DNA of 64,000 nucleotides, taken from Rhodoferax sp. AJA081-3. GTDB taxonomy: Bacteria; Pseudomonadota; Gammaproteobacteria; Burkholderiales; Burkholderiaceae_C. Below are positions 17,341 through 25,575 of the stretch, piece by piece. The position numbers and the translations under genes are program-made. The number at the start of each line of letters is the position of its first letter. The first letter of the stretch is position 1. A model generated the notes under the pieces. It did not search any database. It had not been told where the DNA came from and saw nothing but the letters and a program-made list of their open reading frames with translations. The DNA is taken from positions 4,774,001 to 4,838,000 of the forward strand of contig NZ_CP059068.1 in NCBI RefSeq assembly GCF_017798165.1, read 5' to 3'.

Positions 17341-17913
17341 ATGCCTGAACCCATGTCCCACACCATACGTTTTGAATTGGCAAACGCTGCCACCCACCGT
17401 GATGCACTCCTGAGCGCAAACCTGGAATACATGTCCTGGGTGGCTGCCGGCATCGAGCAGACATTTGGATTGACGTCTAAGGAATTGTTGGGCATGGAGC
17501 TGCCCCAATACGTGGCCAGCGTGATCGACAAGGTGTGCGGAGAGCCACCACCGCGTGGCGCGTTTTACCTGGTCTATGTGGATGGCGCCTTGGCAGGCAT
17601 GGGCGGATTGCGACCCCTGGATAACGGAGCGTGCGAAATCAAACGTATCTATGTGCGGCCCGCCGCCCGTGGCTTGCATATGGGGCAGACCATTCTCAGA
17701 CGTTTGCTGGCGGATGCCCAAGCCTTTGGCTACCAACGGGTCTGCCTGGATTCGGCACCCTTTATGCAGTCGGCGCAGCGTATCTATGCGGCTGAGGGGT
17801 TTGTAGACTGCGACCCCTATGCTGGTGTGGAAGTACCTGCGGTGTTGCACGCGGGGTGGCGGTTTATGCAGCGGGCGCTTGAACAGCCAGCGCCCCTGCC
17901 AAAGTCTGTTTAG
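17341..17913 (+). CDS. GNAT-family N-acetyltransferase
   Basis: 190 residues from the ATG at 17341; a GTG at 17323 and an ATG at 17353 are alternative starts. The GNAT acetyl-CoA fold is visible in the segment ACEIKRIYVRPAARGLHMGQ, which contains the R/QxxGxG/A-like pantetheine loop (RPAARGLHMG), followed by LLRRLLADAQAFGYQRVCLDSA. Such enzymes transfer acetyl groups to amines of small molecules, peptides or antibiotics. The acceptor is unknown and the flanking genes do not suggest one. Confidence 0.8.
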   Translation: MPEPMSHTIRFELANAATHRDALLSANLEYMSWVAAGIEQTFGLTSKELLGMELPQYVASVIDKVCGEPPPRGAFYLVYVDGALAGMGGLRPLDNGACEIKRIYVRPAARGLHMGQTILRRLLADAQAFGYQRVCLDSAPFMQSAQRIYAAEGFVDCDPYAGVEVPAVLHAGWRFMQRALEQPAPLPKSV

Positions 17914-17937
17914 ATAAAAAGAGGCGAGTGAGCAAAC

Positions 17938-18213
17938 ATGTTCAAAATCTACTGGACCGATAACAACAACGTGGTGCATGGTCAAGAGGCATCAGAGATC
18001 GTGCAAGCCCTGCAGATCACCAAAGAGAAACGCGACGCCGGCTACACCTTTGTGACCATGGCCAATGAGAACCCGCAGCATGTTGGCAAGCAGGGTGTAG
18101 ACACCATCGTGGATGGCAAAACACCGGATGGACAAGACTACGACTGGTCCAAGGCCGGGCGCGCGGGCAAACCGCGCCGCAACGACCGCATCATCACCAA
18201 AAAAGACAACTGA
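17938..18213 (+). CDS. small conserved hypothetical protein
   Basis: 91 residues, hydrophilic, preceded by GAGGCGAG about 10 bases before the ATG. It has an N-terminal sequence FKIYWTDNNNVVHGQEASEIVQALQITKEKRDAGYTFVTMA and a basic tail (KAGRAGKPRRNDRIITKKDN). No signal peptide, membrane helix or known motif is apparent. It lies 24 bp after the GNAT gene and 10 bp before the methyltransferase gene, so the three likely form an operon. Function unknown. Confidence 0.65.
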   Translation: MFKIYWTDNNNVVHGQEASEIVQALQITKEKRDAGYTFVTMANENPQHVGKQGVDTIVDGKTPDGQDYDWSKAGRAGKPRRNDRIITKKDN

Positions 18214-18223
18214 GGCCAACGGC

Positions 18224-18961
18224 ATGCGCTACTTTGAAGCCCATGAGGCAATCTATGCGCGCCGCCTGGCGTCGGGTGCCGCGGGTTGGGATGACGGTAG
18301 CTACGACGCGCCCGCGTTGCGCAACCAGGTCGAGCGGTGGCTGGAAGCATCCCCTGCAGCCAAACCCGGTGCACGCATGTTGGAGCTGGGTTGTGGCACA
18401 GGGGCGCTTGCCTGCATGCTGGCCCAGCGCGGATTTGATGTCGCGGCTATCGACATATCCCACTCTGCCATTGCCTTTGCGCGTGGCATGGCCGCACAGC
18501 GTGGATTGCCTGTTCAGTTTGATGTGGCCGAGGCTTGTACCTGGGCGCCTGCACTGGGGTCGTTTGATGTAGTTATTGATTCGCACCTGCTGCACTGCAT
18601 CGCCATCGCCGGTGAACGAAAGCAGTTGTTGGAGAGTGTGGCGCGAAGCCTGGCGGTTGGCGGCGAGTTCTGGACCGAAACCATGGTGACGGCGGGTGCT
18701 GAAGTCGCTACAGCAGCGTCCTCACGGCGCATGGACGCCGATGGCAGGGTTTGGGCCAAGCTCACCGATCCCGATACCTGTGTTGACGCCACGCTGATGG
18801 AAGGCAGTTGGTGGATGCCCATGCGCTACATCGCACCCAACGCCGCGGTGTTGTTGGCAGAGTTTGCGACGGCCGGGCTGGAGGTTATCGAATGGTCAGT
18901 GCAGGCGCCCACTGCAGCGGGTGAGGCCGCGGACTTCAGAGGCAGGTTTAGGCGCGCATAA
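18224..18961 (+). CDS. class I SAM-dependent methyltransferase
   Basis: 245 residues from the ATG at 18224; the upstream frame overlaps the previous gene and lacks family sequence. The Rossmann-like methyltransferase core shows motif I MLELGCGTGALACML (about 54-68), acidic motif II (VAAIDIS) and a motif IV-like SFDVVIDSHLLHCI region. It uses S-adenosylmethionine; the methyl acceptor cannot be predicted. It is closely spaced after the small hypothetical gene. Confidence 0.85.
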   Translation: MRYFEAHEAIYARRLASGAAGWDDGSYDAPALRNQVERWLEASPAAKPGARMLELGCGTGALACMLAQRGFDVAAIDISHSAIAFARGMAAQRGLPVQFDVAEACTWAPALGSFDVVIDSHLLHCIAIAGERKQLLESVARSLAVGGEFWTETMVTAGAEVATAASSRRMDADGRVWAKLTDPDTCVDATLMEGSWWMPMRYIAPNAAVLLAEFATAGLEVIEWSVQAPTAAGEAADFRGRFRRA

Positions 18962-19070
18962 GACGCAAACAAGAGCCGGCTCGCTACTTCAATCACAGGT
19001 CCGAAAACGGCGAGGCCTTTCCCAGTGCGTCCCTTACGCTACGTGCAACATAAGGGAAGGGCGCAACGCT

Positions 19071-19823
19071 ATGAATATTATTCTGCTCCACGGCAGCTGG
19101 CACGGTGCCTGGTGCTGGCACAAGGTGGTGCCGCATCTGCAAGCGGCGGGCCATCACATCCACGTGCCGGATTTGCCGGCCCACGGCCGCAACTGGCGCT
19201 TTGCGCGGGGCCGCACACGTTTGGCCCATATGGCATCCCACGTGTGCGAAATATTGGACCGCCTGGAGACACCGGCCCTGCTGGTTGCGCACAGCCGCGG
19301 CGGCATTGTTGCGTCTACGGTGGCCGAGATGCGTCCGCAGGCATTGCATGGCACGGCCTATCTGGCCGCCTACCTGCTGCGCAACAATGAGCGGGTGGCG
19401 GACTACTTCCGCAAAGACAAGGACTCGCTGGTGCGCTCCAACATCCGCATCAACAAGCTGACGCTGACCGATAGCCTGCGCGAGGAGGCCTATCAGCCTG
19501 CCTTGTATGCCGATTGCAGCGATGCCGATGTGGCCCTGGCGCGCAGCCTGCTGACGCCTGAGCCCTTGTTGCCAGCGCTGACCCGGTTGCGCCTGTCGGA
19601 GCGCAACTACGGCCGGGTGCTGCGCCACTACATCGAACTCACCCAAGACCGGGCGGTTACCCTCGCACTGCAACGCAGCATGGTCGCCCATTCACCGTGC
19701 CAGACGGTGTCGTCGATTGAGGCGAGTCACTCGGCCTACTTCTCCAAGCCCCGGGAACTGGCTGATGCCATCAGCACCATTGCAGCAACGGCGAGCGCAA
19801 TAAACACTAGGTCCGCGACCTAG
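19071..19823 (+). CDS. alpha/beta hydrolase, plant methylesterase/hydroxynitrile-lyase-like
   Basis: 250 residues from the ATG at 19071 (upstream extension is non-homologous). The start NIILLHGSWHGAWCWHKV gives the oxyanion motif HGxWHGAWCW typical of the salicylate/jasmonate methylesterase and hydroxynitrile lyase group. The nucleophile elbow is AHSRGG with Ser75; His220 in EASHSAYFSKP is the likely catalytic histidine. It should hydrolyse an ester, or cleave a C-C bond, of a small molecule. It is cytoplasmic (no signal peptide). Its 3' end contains a perfect inverted repeat CTAGGTC-CGC-GACCTAG (19807-19823). Confidence 0.82.
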   Translation: MNIILLHGSWHGAWCWHKVVPHLQAAGHHIHVPDLPAHGRNWRFARGRTRLAHMASHVCEILDRLETPALLVAHSRGGIVASTVAEMRPQALHGTAYLAAYLLRNNERVADYFRKDKDSLVRSNIRINKLTLTDSLREEAYQPALYADCSDADVALARSLLTPEPLLPALTRLRLSERNYGRVLRHYIELTQDRAVTLALQRSMVAHSPCQTVSSIEASHSAYFSKPRELADAISTIAATASAINTRSAT

Positions 19824-19870
19824 GCCCATGCTGTAAGTTGGTGTAGAAGTTGCAGTGCGATACTGCTTGC

Positions 19871-20488
19871 ATGGACTCCAGCGAAACCCCAACACCCCCC
19901 AGACACCGCACCTACGAAGACATACAGGCCCTGCTCACGGGCACCCTGTTTGTGGCGCTGGGCATCAGCATGTTTGGGCATACTGGGTTGCTCACCGGAG
20001 GCACAGCAGGCGTGGCATTTTTATTGCACTATGCCACCGGCTGGAACTTTGGTCTGCTGTTTTTTGCAGTGAATGTGCCGTTTTATGGCCTGGCCTGGAA
20101 ACGCATGGGCAGGGCCTTCACCCTCAAGACGTTTGTTGCGGTGGGCTTGTTGGCACTGCTGACCAATGTGCTGCCCACGCTGGTGCACTTTGATGCCCTC
20201 CATCCACTATTCAGCGCGGTGATGGGCGGGCTCCTGATGGGGGCCGGCATGCTGATCCTGTTTCGCCACCGGGCCAGCCTGGGCGGGTTCAACGTGCTGG
20301 TGTTGTACCTGCAGGAGCGTTTTGGCTGGCGCGCTGGGCGCATCCAGATGGTGCTGGACTGCACGATTGTGTTGTGTTCGTTCGCCGTGGTGGACTGGCA
20401 GCACACAGCGCTGTCGGTGCTGGGCGCCGTGGTGCTCAACCAGACACTGGCCACCAACCACCGGGCGGGGCGTTACATGGGGCTTTAG
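19871..20488 (+). CDS. YitT-family membrane protein
   Basis: 205 residues from the ATG at 19871; the frame also opens at a TTG at 19850. Five to six hydrophobic helices are present, with the YitT/DUF161 motif GISMFGHTGLLTGGTAGVAFLLHY near the N-terminus and a second related half containing RHRASLGGFNVLVLYLQER. Many family members carry a C-terminal DUF2179 domain, which is absent here, so this is the short form. It is an inner-membrane protein of unknown transport function. Confidence 0.8.
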   Translation: MDSSETPTPPRHRTYEDIQALLTGTLFVALGISMFGHTGLLTGGTAGVAFLLHYATGWNFGLLFFAVNVPFYGLAWKRMGRAFTLKTFVAVGLLALLTNVLPTLVHFDALHPLFSAVMGGLLMGAGMLILFRHRASLGGFNVLVLYLQERFGWRAGRIQMVLDCTIVLCSFAVVDWQHTALSVLGAVVLNQTLATNHRAGRYMGL

Positions 20489-20606
20489 TGTGTCATTAGT
20501 GCCTCTTTATACGAATTGACAGGGGTTGAGAATGCCCCTAGCCTCTGGTACAGGGAGCCGCAAGTGCAAATGCACGCGGCGCAGTCGTTTGCCTGCCAAG
20601 GGGACT

Positions 20607-21389
20607 ATGCGAGTACTACAACAACAAGCGATTCGTTTTGCGGTGGCCGCCGCCTGCCTGGTGCTCGGCGTGCCCGCGCTCCTGGCTGAGCCGCTGCACA
20701 TCCGCACCGTGTCGCAAGACAACAATGTCCTGAAGTTTGACCAGTCCAACCCCCAGAAGCCGGGTATTTGTGTAGAGGTGATCCGGGCCGTGGAGCGGCT
20801 GGACCCCGGCCTGCAATTTTGGGGCTGGGACCAGCCCATGGCCTTGCCCAGGGTGGAGCAGCAATTGGCACTCAACCAGTTGGATGCCTTTTGTGCGTTG
20901 ATCAAGACGCCAGACCGTGAAAGCCGTTTTGCTTTCATCGATGTGCCCATCTACCAGGTGCACCACCGCATTGCGGTGCGGGCAGACGACGCGGTGCAGG
21001 TGGGTAGCCTGGATGACATCCGCAAGCTGGGTGCGCAGGGGGTGGTCATTGTGGGCAAGGGCACTTCGCACGAGACCTTTCTGCGCAACCAGGGTGGCCT
21101 GCTGTTGGAGGCCAGCAGTGGCAGCACCGATGTCAATCTGCGCATGTTGGCCGGTGGGCGTGGTCGCTTTTTGTACCACACTGAAAACGCGCTGTTGCGC
21201 TACATTGAAGACGGAAAACTGGGGAGCAAGGTCAAATTGTTGCCTACGGTTTTTAAGTCCGAGGTCTTGCAGTTTGCGGTGTCTCCGGCTTGGCCCAAAA
21301 GCCACAGGGACCGGTTGGAGGCTGCGCTGGCCAAACTCTCCCAGCGCGGCGACCTGGCCAAGATCTTTGCCAACTACCGGGAGAACTAG
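20607..21389 (+). CDS. periplasmic solute-binding protein, family 3 (orphan)
   Basis: 260 residues from the ATG at 20607, which has AAGGGG immediately upstream and starts a signal peptide (residues about 1-26, ending ALLAEP). The mature part has the two-lobed family-3 fold, with ICVEVIRAVERLDPGLQFWG and QLALNQLDAFCALIKTPDRE matching lobe I. No ABC transporter genes are linked. It converges with a GAF-GGDEF diguanylate cyclase gene 10 bp away, echoing the binding-protein/cyclase neighbourhood at 3.7-5.7 kb. Ligand unknown. Confidence 0.75.
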   Translation: MRVLQQQAIRFAVAAACLVLGVPALLAEPLHIRTVSQDNNVLKFDQSNPQKPGICVEVIRAVERLDPGLQFWGWDQPMALPRVEQQLALNQLDAFCALIKTPDRESRFAFIDVPIYQVHHRIAVRADDAVQVGSLDDIRKLGAQGVVIVGKGTSHETFLRNQGGLLLEASSGSTDVNLRMLAGGRGRFLYHTENALLRYIEDGKLGSKVKLLPTVFKSEVLQFAVSPAWPKSHRDRLEAALAKLSQRGDLAKIFANYREN

Positions 21390-21399
21390 CAACAGCCCG

Positions 21400-22446
21400 T
21401 TAGCCCGCTGCCGAAGCCCAGGCCAGTCGGTTGCGCCCGGACTGCTTGGCCGTGTAAAGGGCCTGGTCGGCTGCACGCATCAGTGTGGTCAGTGCTTCGG
21501 CGTCGGCGTCGCCTGGGCTTGCCGGCGCCAGTGTCGCCAAACCGATGCTGGTGGTCACATGCAGCACAACGCCGACGTCGTGAATACGTTCGGCCTCCAC
21601 CAGTTGGCGCAGGCCCTCAGCCACGCGACTGGCGCCTTCAATACTGGTACCCGGCAGCAGCACCGCGAACTCTTCACCCCCCAGCCGGCCAACCACATCG
21701 GTGGCCCGCAGAGAGGTTGACAGCAGTTGGCCCAGTGCGCGCAGCACGGCATCGCCAGCCGGATGACCATAGGAGTCGTTGACCATTTTGAAATGGTCCA
21801 CGTCCAGCATCATCAAGCACAGCGGTGTGCCCAGGCGCCTGGCCAATTGCAACTGTTGTTGTGCTTCGGCCAGCCAGGCACGGCGGTTGCGCAGCCCGGT
21901 GAGCTCATCTTCATGGGCCAGGCGGCTGACCTCGACCAGCGCGCTCTTCAACTCGCGGTCCATCAGCCGCAATTCCATCAGTGCAATGACCTGTCGCGCC
22001 AGACGCCGCAGCAGGCGCTGCTGGTTGGTGGTCAGCTGCCGGGGCTGGGTATCCATCACACACAACACGCCCACGCGGTAGCCGTCCGCACTGATCAGGT
22101 TCACGCCGTTGTACATGCGGAACTGTGGGCCAGATGTGGTGGACGCCAAATTGGCGGTACGCACATCGGCCGTCAGGTCGGGGATGCTGAGCTCTTCGTC
22201 CTCCAGGATGGACCAGGCGCAGTAGTCCTGGTCACGCGGCATCTGTTCCCGGGTGTTGGCGCCGTAACGGCTTTTGAACCATACGCGGTCTGCATCCACA
22301 AGCGACACAAAGGAGTAGGGCGCGCCGCACAGCTCGGCGGCTAGTTCGGTCAGCAGGTCAAACTCGTCATCGGCCTCGGTGTCCAGCAGCATGTAGCTGT
22401 GCAGGGCTGCAAGACGCAAGGGTTCGTCGGGCGGGCGTGGAATCAT
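21400..22446 (-). CDS. GAF-domain diguanylate cyclase
   Basis: 348 residues, cytoplasmic. A GAF domain spans about 25-165 (ALCGAPYSFVSLVDADRVWFKS...DYCAWSI...VGVLCVMD), followed by a short coiled coil and a GGDEF domain at about 180-345. The active site is GGEEF and the inhibitory RxxD motif is intact (RATD), unlike the cyclase at 3.7 kb. It should make c-di-GMP in response to a small molecule, redox state or light sensed by the GAF domain. Confidence 0.9.
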   Translation of the reverse strand: MIPRPPDEPLRLAALHSYMLLDTEADDEFDLLTELAAELCGAPYSFVSLVDADRVWFKSRYGANTREQMPRDQDYCAWSILEDEELSIPDLTADVRTANLASTTSGPQFRMYNGVNLISADGYRVGVLCVMDTQPRQLTTNQQRLLRRLARQVIALMELRLMDRELKSALVEVSRLAHEDELTGLRNRRAWLAEAQQQLQLARRLGTPLCLMMLDVDHFKMVNDSYGHPAGDAVLRALGQLLSTSLRATDVVGRLGGEEFAVLLPGTSIEGASRVAEGLRQLVEAERIHDVGVVLHVTTSIGLATLAPASPGDADAEALTTLMRAADQALYTAKQSGRNRLAWASAAG

Positions 22447-22489
22447 GGTGTGTCACCGCGTGGTGCCTCCATTTTGTGGCGCAACAGGC

Positions 22490-23044
22490 CTATTCGTCAA
22501 ACAGCCCTGGCCCATTAAAGCGCGCCCGCTCAATCAGCAACATGCGCAGCTTGGTGGATACCCCGCCATTGGCCGAGAAGCCGCCCGAGCGGCCATTGGC
22601 AGCCAGCACGCGGTGGCAGGGCACCACCGGCGCAAAGGGGTTGGCTCCCAGCGCTTGGCCCACAGCGCGCGCGGCGCCAGGCTCACCCAAGCGGCGGGCC
22701 AGTTCACCATAGGTCCGTGTTTCACCGGGTGGTATCTGGCGCGCCAGGGCATAGACACGCTGGTGAAAGGGCGGCACACCGTCCATGTCGAGCACCAGGT
22801 GGGTCAAGTTCGTGGGTTGGGGTGGGTTGCCGTCCAGCAGAGCGGTCACTGCGGCAATGGCTTCTTGCACGGCCGGTGGTGGCAATGCAGATTCTTCACT
22901 CTGCGGGAACCGCCGCACCATGCGCTCGTGCGTAGTGGCCTCGTCCTGCTCTGGCAGTTGTACGCCGGTCAAACCATTGGCTCCCCAGGCGATGCCACAG
23001 TGGCCCAGTGCCGTGGGGAAAAGGGTGAAGGCCAGGGTTTTTAT
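22490..23044 (-). CDS. methylated-DNA-protein cysteine methyltransferase-like protein with non-canonical start
   Basis: About 184 residues if read from an ATA codon at 23044. The only canonical start in frame is a TTG at 22972 (160 residues). The upstream 24 codons read FTLFPTALGHCGIAWGANG, which looks like the conserved N-terminus of this protein group, so they are probably translated. Active-site motif PCHRV is intact, as are GETRTYGELA and the glycine-rich GRSGGFSANGG, so it can act as an O6-alkylguanine alkyl acceptor. The ATA overlaps the TAA stop of the preceding binding-protein gene. The group is related to the Ada C-domain. The exact start is uncertain. Confidence 0.7.
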   Translation of the reverse strand: MKTLAFTLFPTALGHCGIAWGANGLTGVQLPEQDEATTHERMVRRFPQSEESALPPPAVQEAIAAVTALLDGNPPQPTNLTHLVLDMDGVPPFHQRVYALARQIPPGETRTYGELARRLGEPGAARAVGQALGANPFAPVVPCHRVLAANGRSGGFSANGGVSTKLRMLLIERARFNGPGLFDE

Positions 23045-24156
23045 TCGCGCACCCGCCCGGTCGAGTCGATCACGCCCAGCTGGACCAGTTTGGAGGCCAC
23101 ACGGTCTTGTGCAAAGTGGACCCGAAAGTCGCCGATGTTGACATCGTTCAAGGCGTCCATGGCGCTCTTGAGCTTGGCGCGCGTTGGGTCCTTGCCGGCA
23201 TTGCGCAGCGCAAACGCGTAGACGCGGGCGGCAATATAACCCTCCAGCAAATACACATTGGGTTTGCCCAATTTGGCTGCAGCCAGGTCAGCCTGCAGCT
23301 CCCGCACCAGTGCAAACTTGGCGTTGTCGCTCTTGGGCACCACCCGGGCCACAATCACGCCGGCGCCACCGGTCCCCAACTGGTCGGCCAGCAGGCTCTC
23401 TCCGGTGTTGGAGAAGCCATAGACCGGACCACGGAACAAGCGGGTGCGCAGCTCTTTGATGGCGGTGGCCGCACCCTTGGGGTCGCTGATCACCAGCACA
23501 GACTCGGGTTTGGCCTGCAGGGCTTTGTCGACATTCTCGATTGGCGTCTTGATCAACAAATTGGCCCCCAGGCCGGTCATGGTGCGTTCAGCCGATTCCA
23601 GTGCCGCCATGGATTCACCATCGGCCGAATGCAGGATGGCCAGTTTGCGCACACCCAGGGTTTCGGCATGCCGGGTGATGGCGGCGGCCTCTTCCGAGTA
23701 ACCGGGGCGTATCGAATAGACATTGGGGTACAACATGCCGCGGAACTCATCGGCGGCGGCCATGGGTGCAAAAAACATCACATCGCTTCCCTTGACGGCG
23801 GCGTAGGCCGCGGTCAGCTGCGGCGAGCCATAGTAGCCAAACAGGGTAAAGACGCCCTGTGCCAACAGCTTGCGGGTGTTGGCCTCGGTGTTGGCGGGCA
23901 GACCCTCATCGTCCAGCGTGACCAGGTCGATGGTGCGGCCGTTGACACCGCCTGTGGCGTTGAGGCGGTCAAAGTACAGCTTGGCACCCAGCGCAAACGA
24001 CTGCCCCAATTGGCTGGACGATCCGGTCAGTGCAACGGACTGCCCCAAGACGATACTGGTCTTGGTGACACCTTCCTGCGCGTGGGAAAGGCCACCCAAG
24101 CCCAACAGGGCGGCGGCCAATAGCAGCAGATTCTTCAGGGGTTTGAGTGAAGTCAC
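23041..24156 (-). CDS. ABC transporter substrate-binding protein, branched-chain amino-acid type
   Basis: 371 residues. A signal peptide (KNLLLLAAALLGLGGLSHAQE) is followed by a LivK-type family-1 binding fold: IVLGQSVALTGSSSQLGQSFALGAKLYFDRLNATGGVNGR at the start, then VTLDDEGLP. These periplasmic proteins bind branched-chain amino acids, amides or aromatic acids for an ABC importer. No permease or ATPase genes are nearby, so it is an orphan in this window. It overlaps the downstream MGMT-like gene at its stop. Confidence 0.85.
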   Translation of the reverse strand: MTSLKPLKNLLLLAAALLGLGGLSHAQEGVTKTSIVLGQSVALTGSSSQLGQSFALGAKLYFDRLNATGGVNGRTIDLVTLDDEGLPANTEANTRKLLAQGVFTLFGYYGSPQLTAAYAAVKGSDVMFFAPMAAADEFRGMLYPNVYSIRPGYSEEAAAITRHAETLGVRKLAILHSADGESMAALESAERTMTGLGANLLIKTPIENVDKALQAKPESVLVISDPKGAATAIKELRTRLFRGPVYGFSNTGESLLADQLGTGGAGVIVARVVPKSDNAKFALVRELQADLAAAKLGKPNVYLLEGYIAARVYAFALRNAGKDPTRAKLKSAMDALNDVNIGDFRVHFAQDRVASKLVQLGVIDSTGRVRE

Positions 24157-24209
24157 GGTCTACCTCAGGCTTGTTTTTATCTACAGGCCCAACACGCCTG
24201 TGATCTGCA

Positions 24210-24824
24210 CTATAGACCCATGTCGCGGGCATGGTCGTTGGGGTTTTCACGCCCCGAAGGTGTGTGAATCTGTTCCAAAAGTTCGGCAGTGTTCAGCACT
24301 GTGGCGTACTCTCCCCGTAGATTGCTCAGCGACATCACATGCACATCCTCCGCCAGGCGCAGCAGACCGCTGATGTCCTGCATGTCGAACGTAAACGTGG
24401 CGTCGGAAACCACGGTGGTGTGGAACCCCAGGTTGCCGGAGGACCGGACCGTGGCCTCCACTGAATAGTTAGTACTGACGCCTACGACGTACAGATCCCG
24501 GATGCCGCGCACATGCAACCAGCGCTCCAGGCCTGAACACACAAAGGCGTCCGTCACATTCTTCTCCACCACATGTTCCGTGGCCAGTGGCTCAAAACGC
24601 GGCTGAAATTCCGCACCAGTCTGGCCTGGCCAAAAGGCGGATGTGGGGGAGCGCGACAGGTGGCGCACATGAACCACCGGCTGCCCAGCCTGGCGCCAGG
24701 CGGCGAGCAGGCGCGCGATGTTGTCCTCGGCCTGTGGGTTGTTTCTGCGCCCGGCCTTGGCATCGGCCATGCCGCGTTGCATGTCAATGATGAGTAGCGC
24801 TTGGGGTGAAGTGGTGGGGTTCAT
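24210..24824 (-). CDS. isochorismatase-fold protein lacking the catalytic cysteine
   Basis: 204 residues with the isochorismatase/cysteine-hydrolase fold. Asp14 (ALLIIDMQRG) and Lys88 (VVEKNVTDAF) of the catalytic triad are present. The nucleophile position, normally Cys in a motif like GVxTNxCVExT, is Ser121 in VGVSTNYSVEATVR. The protein could be a serine variant, an isochorismatase-like (non-cysteine) hydrolase, or a binding protein. The gene is monocistronic, preceded by a small palindrome TAGTCC-AAAC-GGACTA (24847-24862). Confidence 0.75.
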   Translation of the reverse strand: MNPTTSPQALLIIDMQRGMADAKAGRRNNPQAEDNIARLLAAWRQAGQPVVHVRHLSRSPTSAFWPGQTGAEFQPRFEPLATEHVVEKNVTDAFVCSGLERWLHVRGIRDLYVVGVSTNYSVEATVRSSGNLGFHTTVVSDATFTFDMQDISGLLRLAEDVHVMSLSNLRGEYATVLNTAELLEQIHTPSGRENPNDHARDMGL

Positions 24825-24948
24825 AGGTTGGTGAAAGGCAGCTGACTAGTCCAAACGGACTATTGTCCCCAAAGGCCGACAGCCATAAATTGACCATCAG
24901 AGCGCTAATCCTGGTGCTTCATTATTTGCTGCATTTCAGGGGAAGCCA

Positions 24949-25503
24949 ATGTTCAAGAAATTTGTGAAAGCGGCCATTGCGGCCAGCATTCTGGTGGGTG
25001 GTGCGGCAAACGCGCTGTCCATTCTGGATACCGTCAGTTACAACGGCAATACGTACCAACTGTTGTCGGCTGGTTCCTGGACCGAGAGCGAGGCCTATGC
25101 CGTGTCCTTGGGTGGTCATCTGGTCACCGTCAACGATGCAGCTGAAAACTCTTTTCTGACCACCACCTGGGGCGCGCAACAACCGTTGTGGCTGGGTCTG
25201 TTCCGCACCGCCCCCCATGCGCCCACCTTCGCCTGGTCCAGTGGCCAGACCGTGAGCTACACCAACTGGGCCGCCGGTGAACCCAACGACTGCTGCTCCG
25301 GTGAAGACTACACACACACCTATGGTGATGGCACGTGGAATGACGTGGCCAATTTTGAAAGCTACCCCGGCCCCAAGCACGGTGTGGTTGAAATCACCAC
25401 CGCAGTTCCTGAGCCAGAAACCTACGCGCTGATGCTGGCCGGTTTGGGTGTGGTCGGTGGCATCGCCCGTCGGCGTACCAAGAAGGCAGCTACTGCCGCA
25501 TAA
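24949..25503 (+). CDS. PEP-CTERM protein with C-type lectin-like domain
   Basis: 184 residues. A signal peptide (residues 1-23) is followed by a C-type-lectin-like domain (about 30-150). That domain contains SWTESEAYAVSLGGHLVTV, WLGLF, SYTNWAAGEPNDC and GDGTWND, including the WND motif associated with calcium and sugar binding. The C-terminus is the sorting signal VPEPETYALMLAGLGVVGG followed by the basic RRRTKK. Such proteins are processed by exosortase and sent to the surface or extracellular matrix; no exosortase gene is in this window. A perfect hairpin terminator follows. Confidence 0.88.
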   Translation: MFKKFVKAAIAASILVGGAANALSILDTVSYNGNTYQLLSAGSWTESEAYAVSLGGHLVTVNDAAENSFLTTTWGAQQPLWLGLFRTAPHAPTFAWSSGQTVSYTNWAAGEPNDCCSGEDYTHTYGDGTWNDVANFESYPGPKHGVVEITTAVPEPETYALMLAGLGVVGGIARRRTKKAATAA

Positions 25504-25521
25504 GCGTTTACTCTGTTGAGG

Positions 25522-25559
25522 CCAAGCAAAACGGGAACTTCGGTTCCCGTTTTGCTTGG
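25522..25559. terminator. strong bidirectional terminator
   Basis: A perfect 17-bp inverted repeat (CCAAGCAAAACGGGAAC and its complement) around a TTCG tetraloop. It sits between the convergent PEP-CTERM gene (+) and pbpC (-). The A/T-rich stretches on both sides of the GGGAAC core give a U-rich tail on either strand. Confidence 0.85.
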
Positions 25560-25575
25560 GGCGGCGCGGCAGCGC

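Noticed and set aside
19807..19823. Perfect inverted repeat CTAGGTC-CGC-GACCTAG as a terminator
   Set aside because: It has no U-run and a short stem, and lies across the stop codon of the hydrolase gene; it may be chance.
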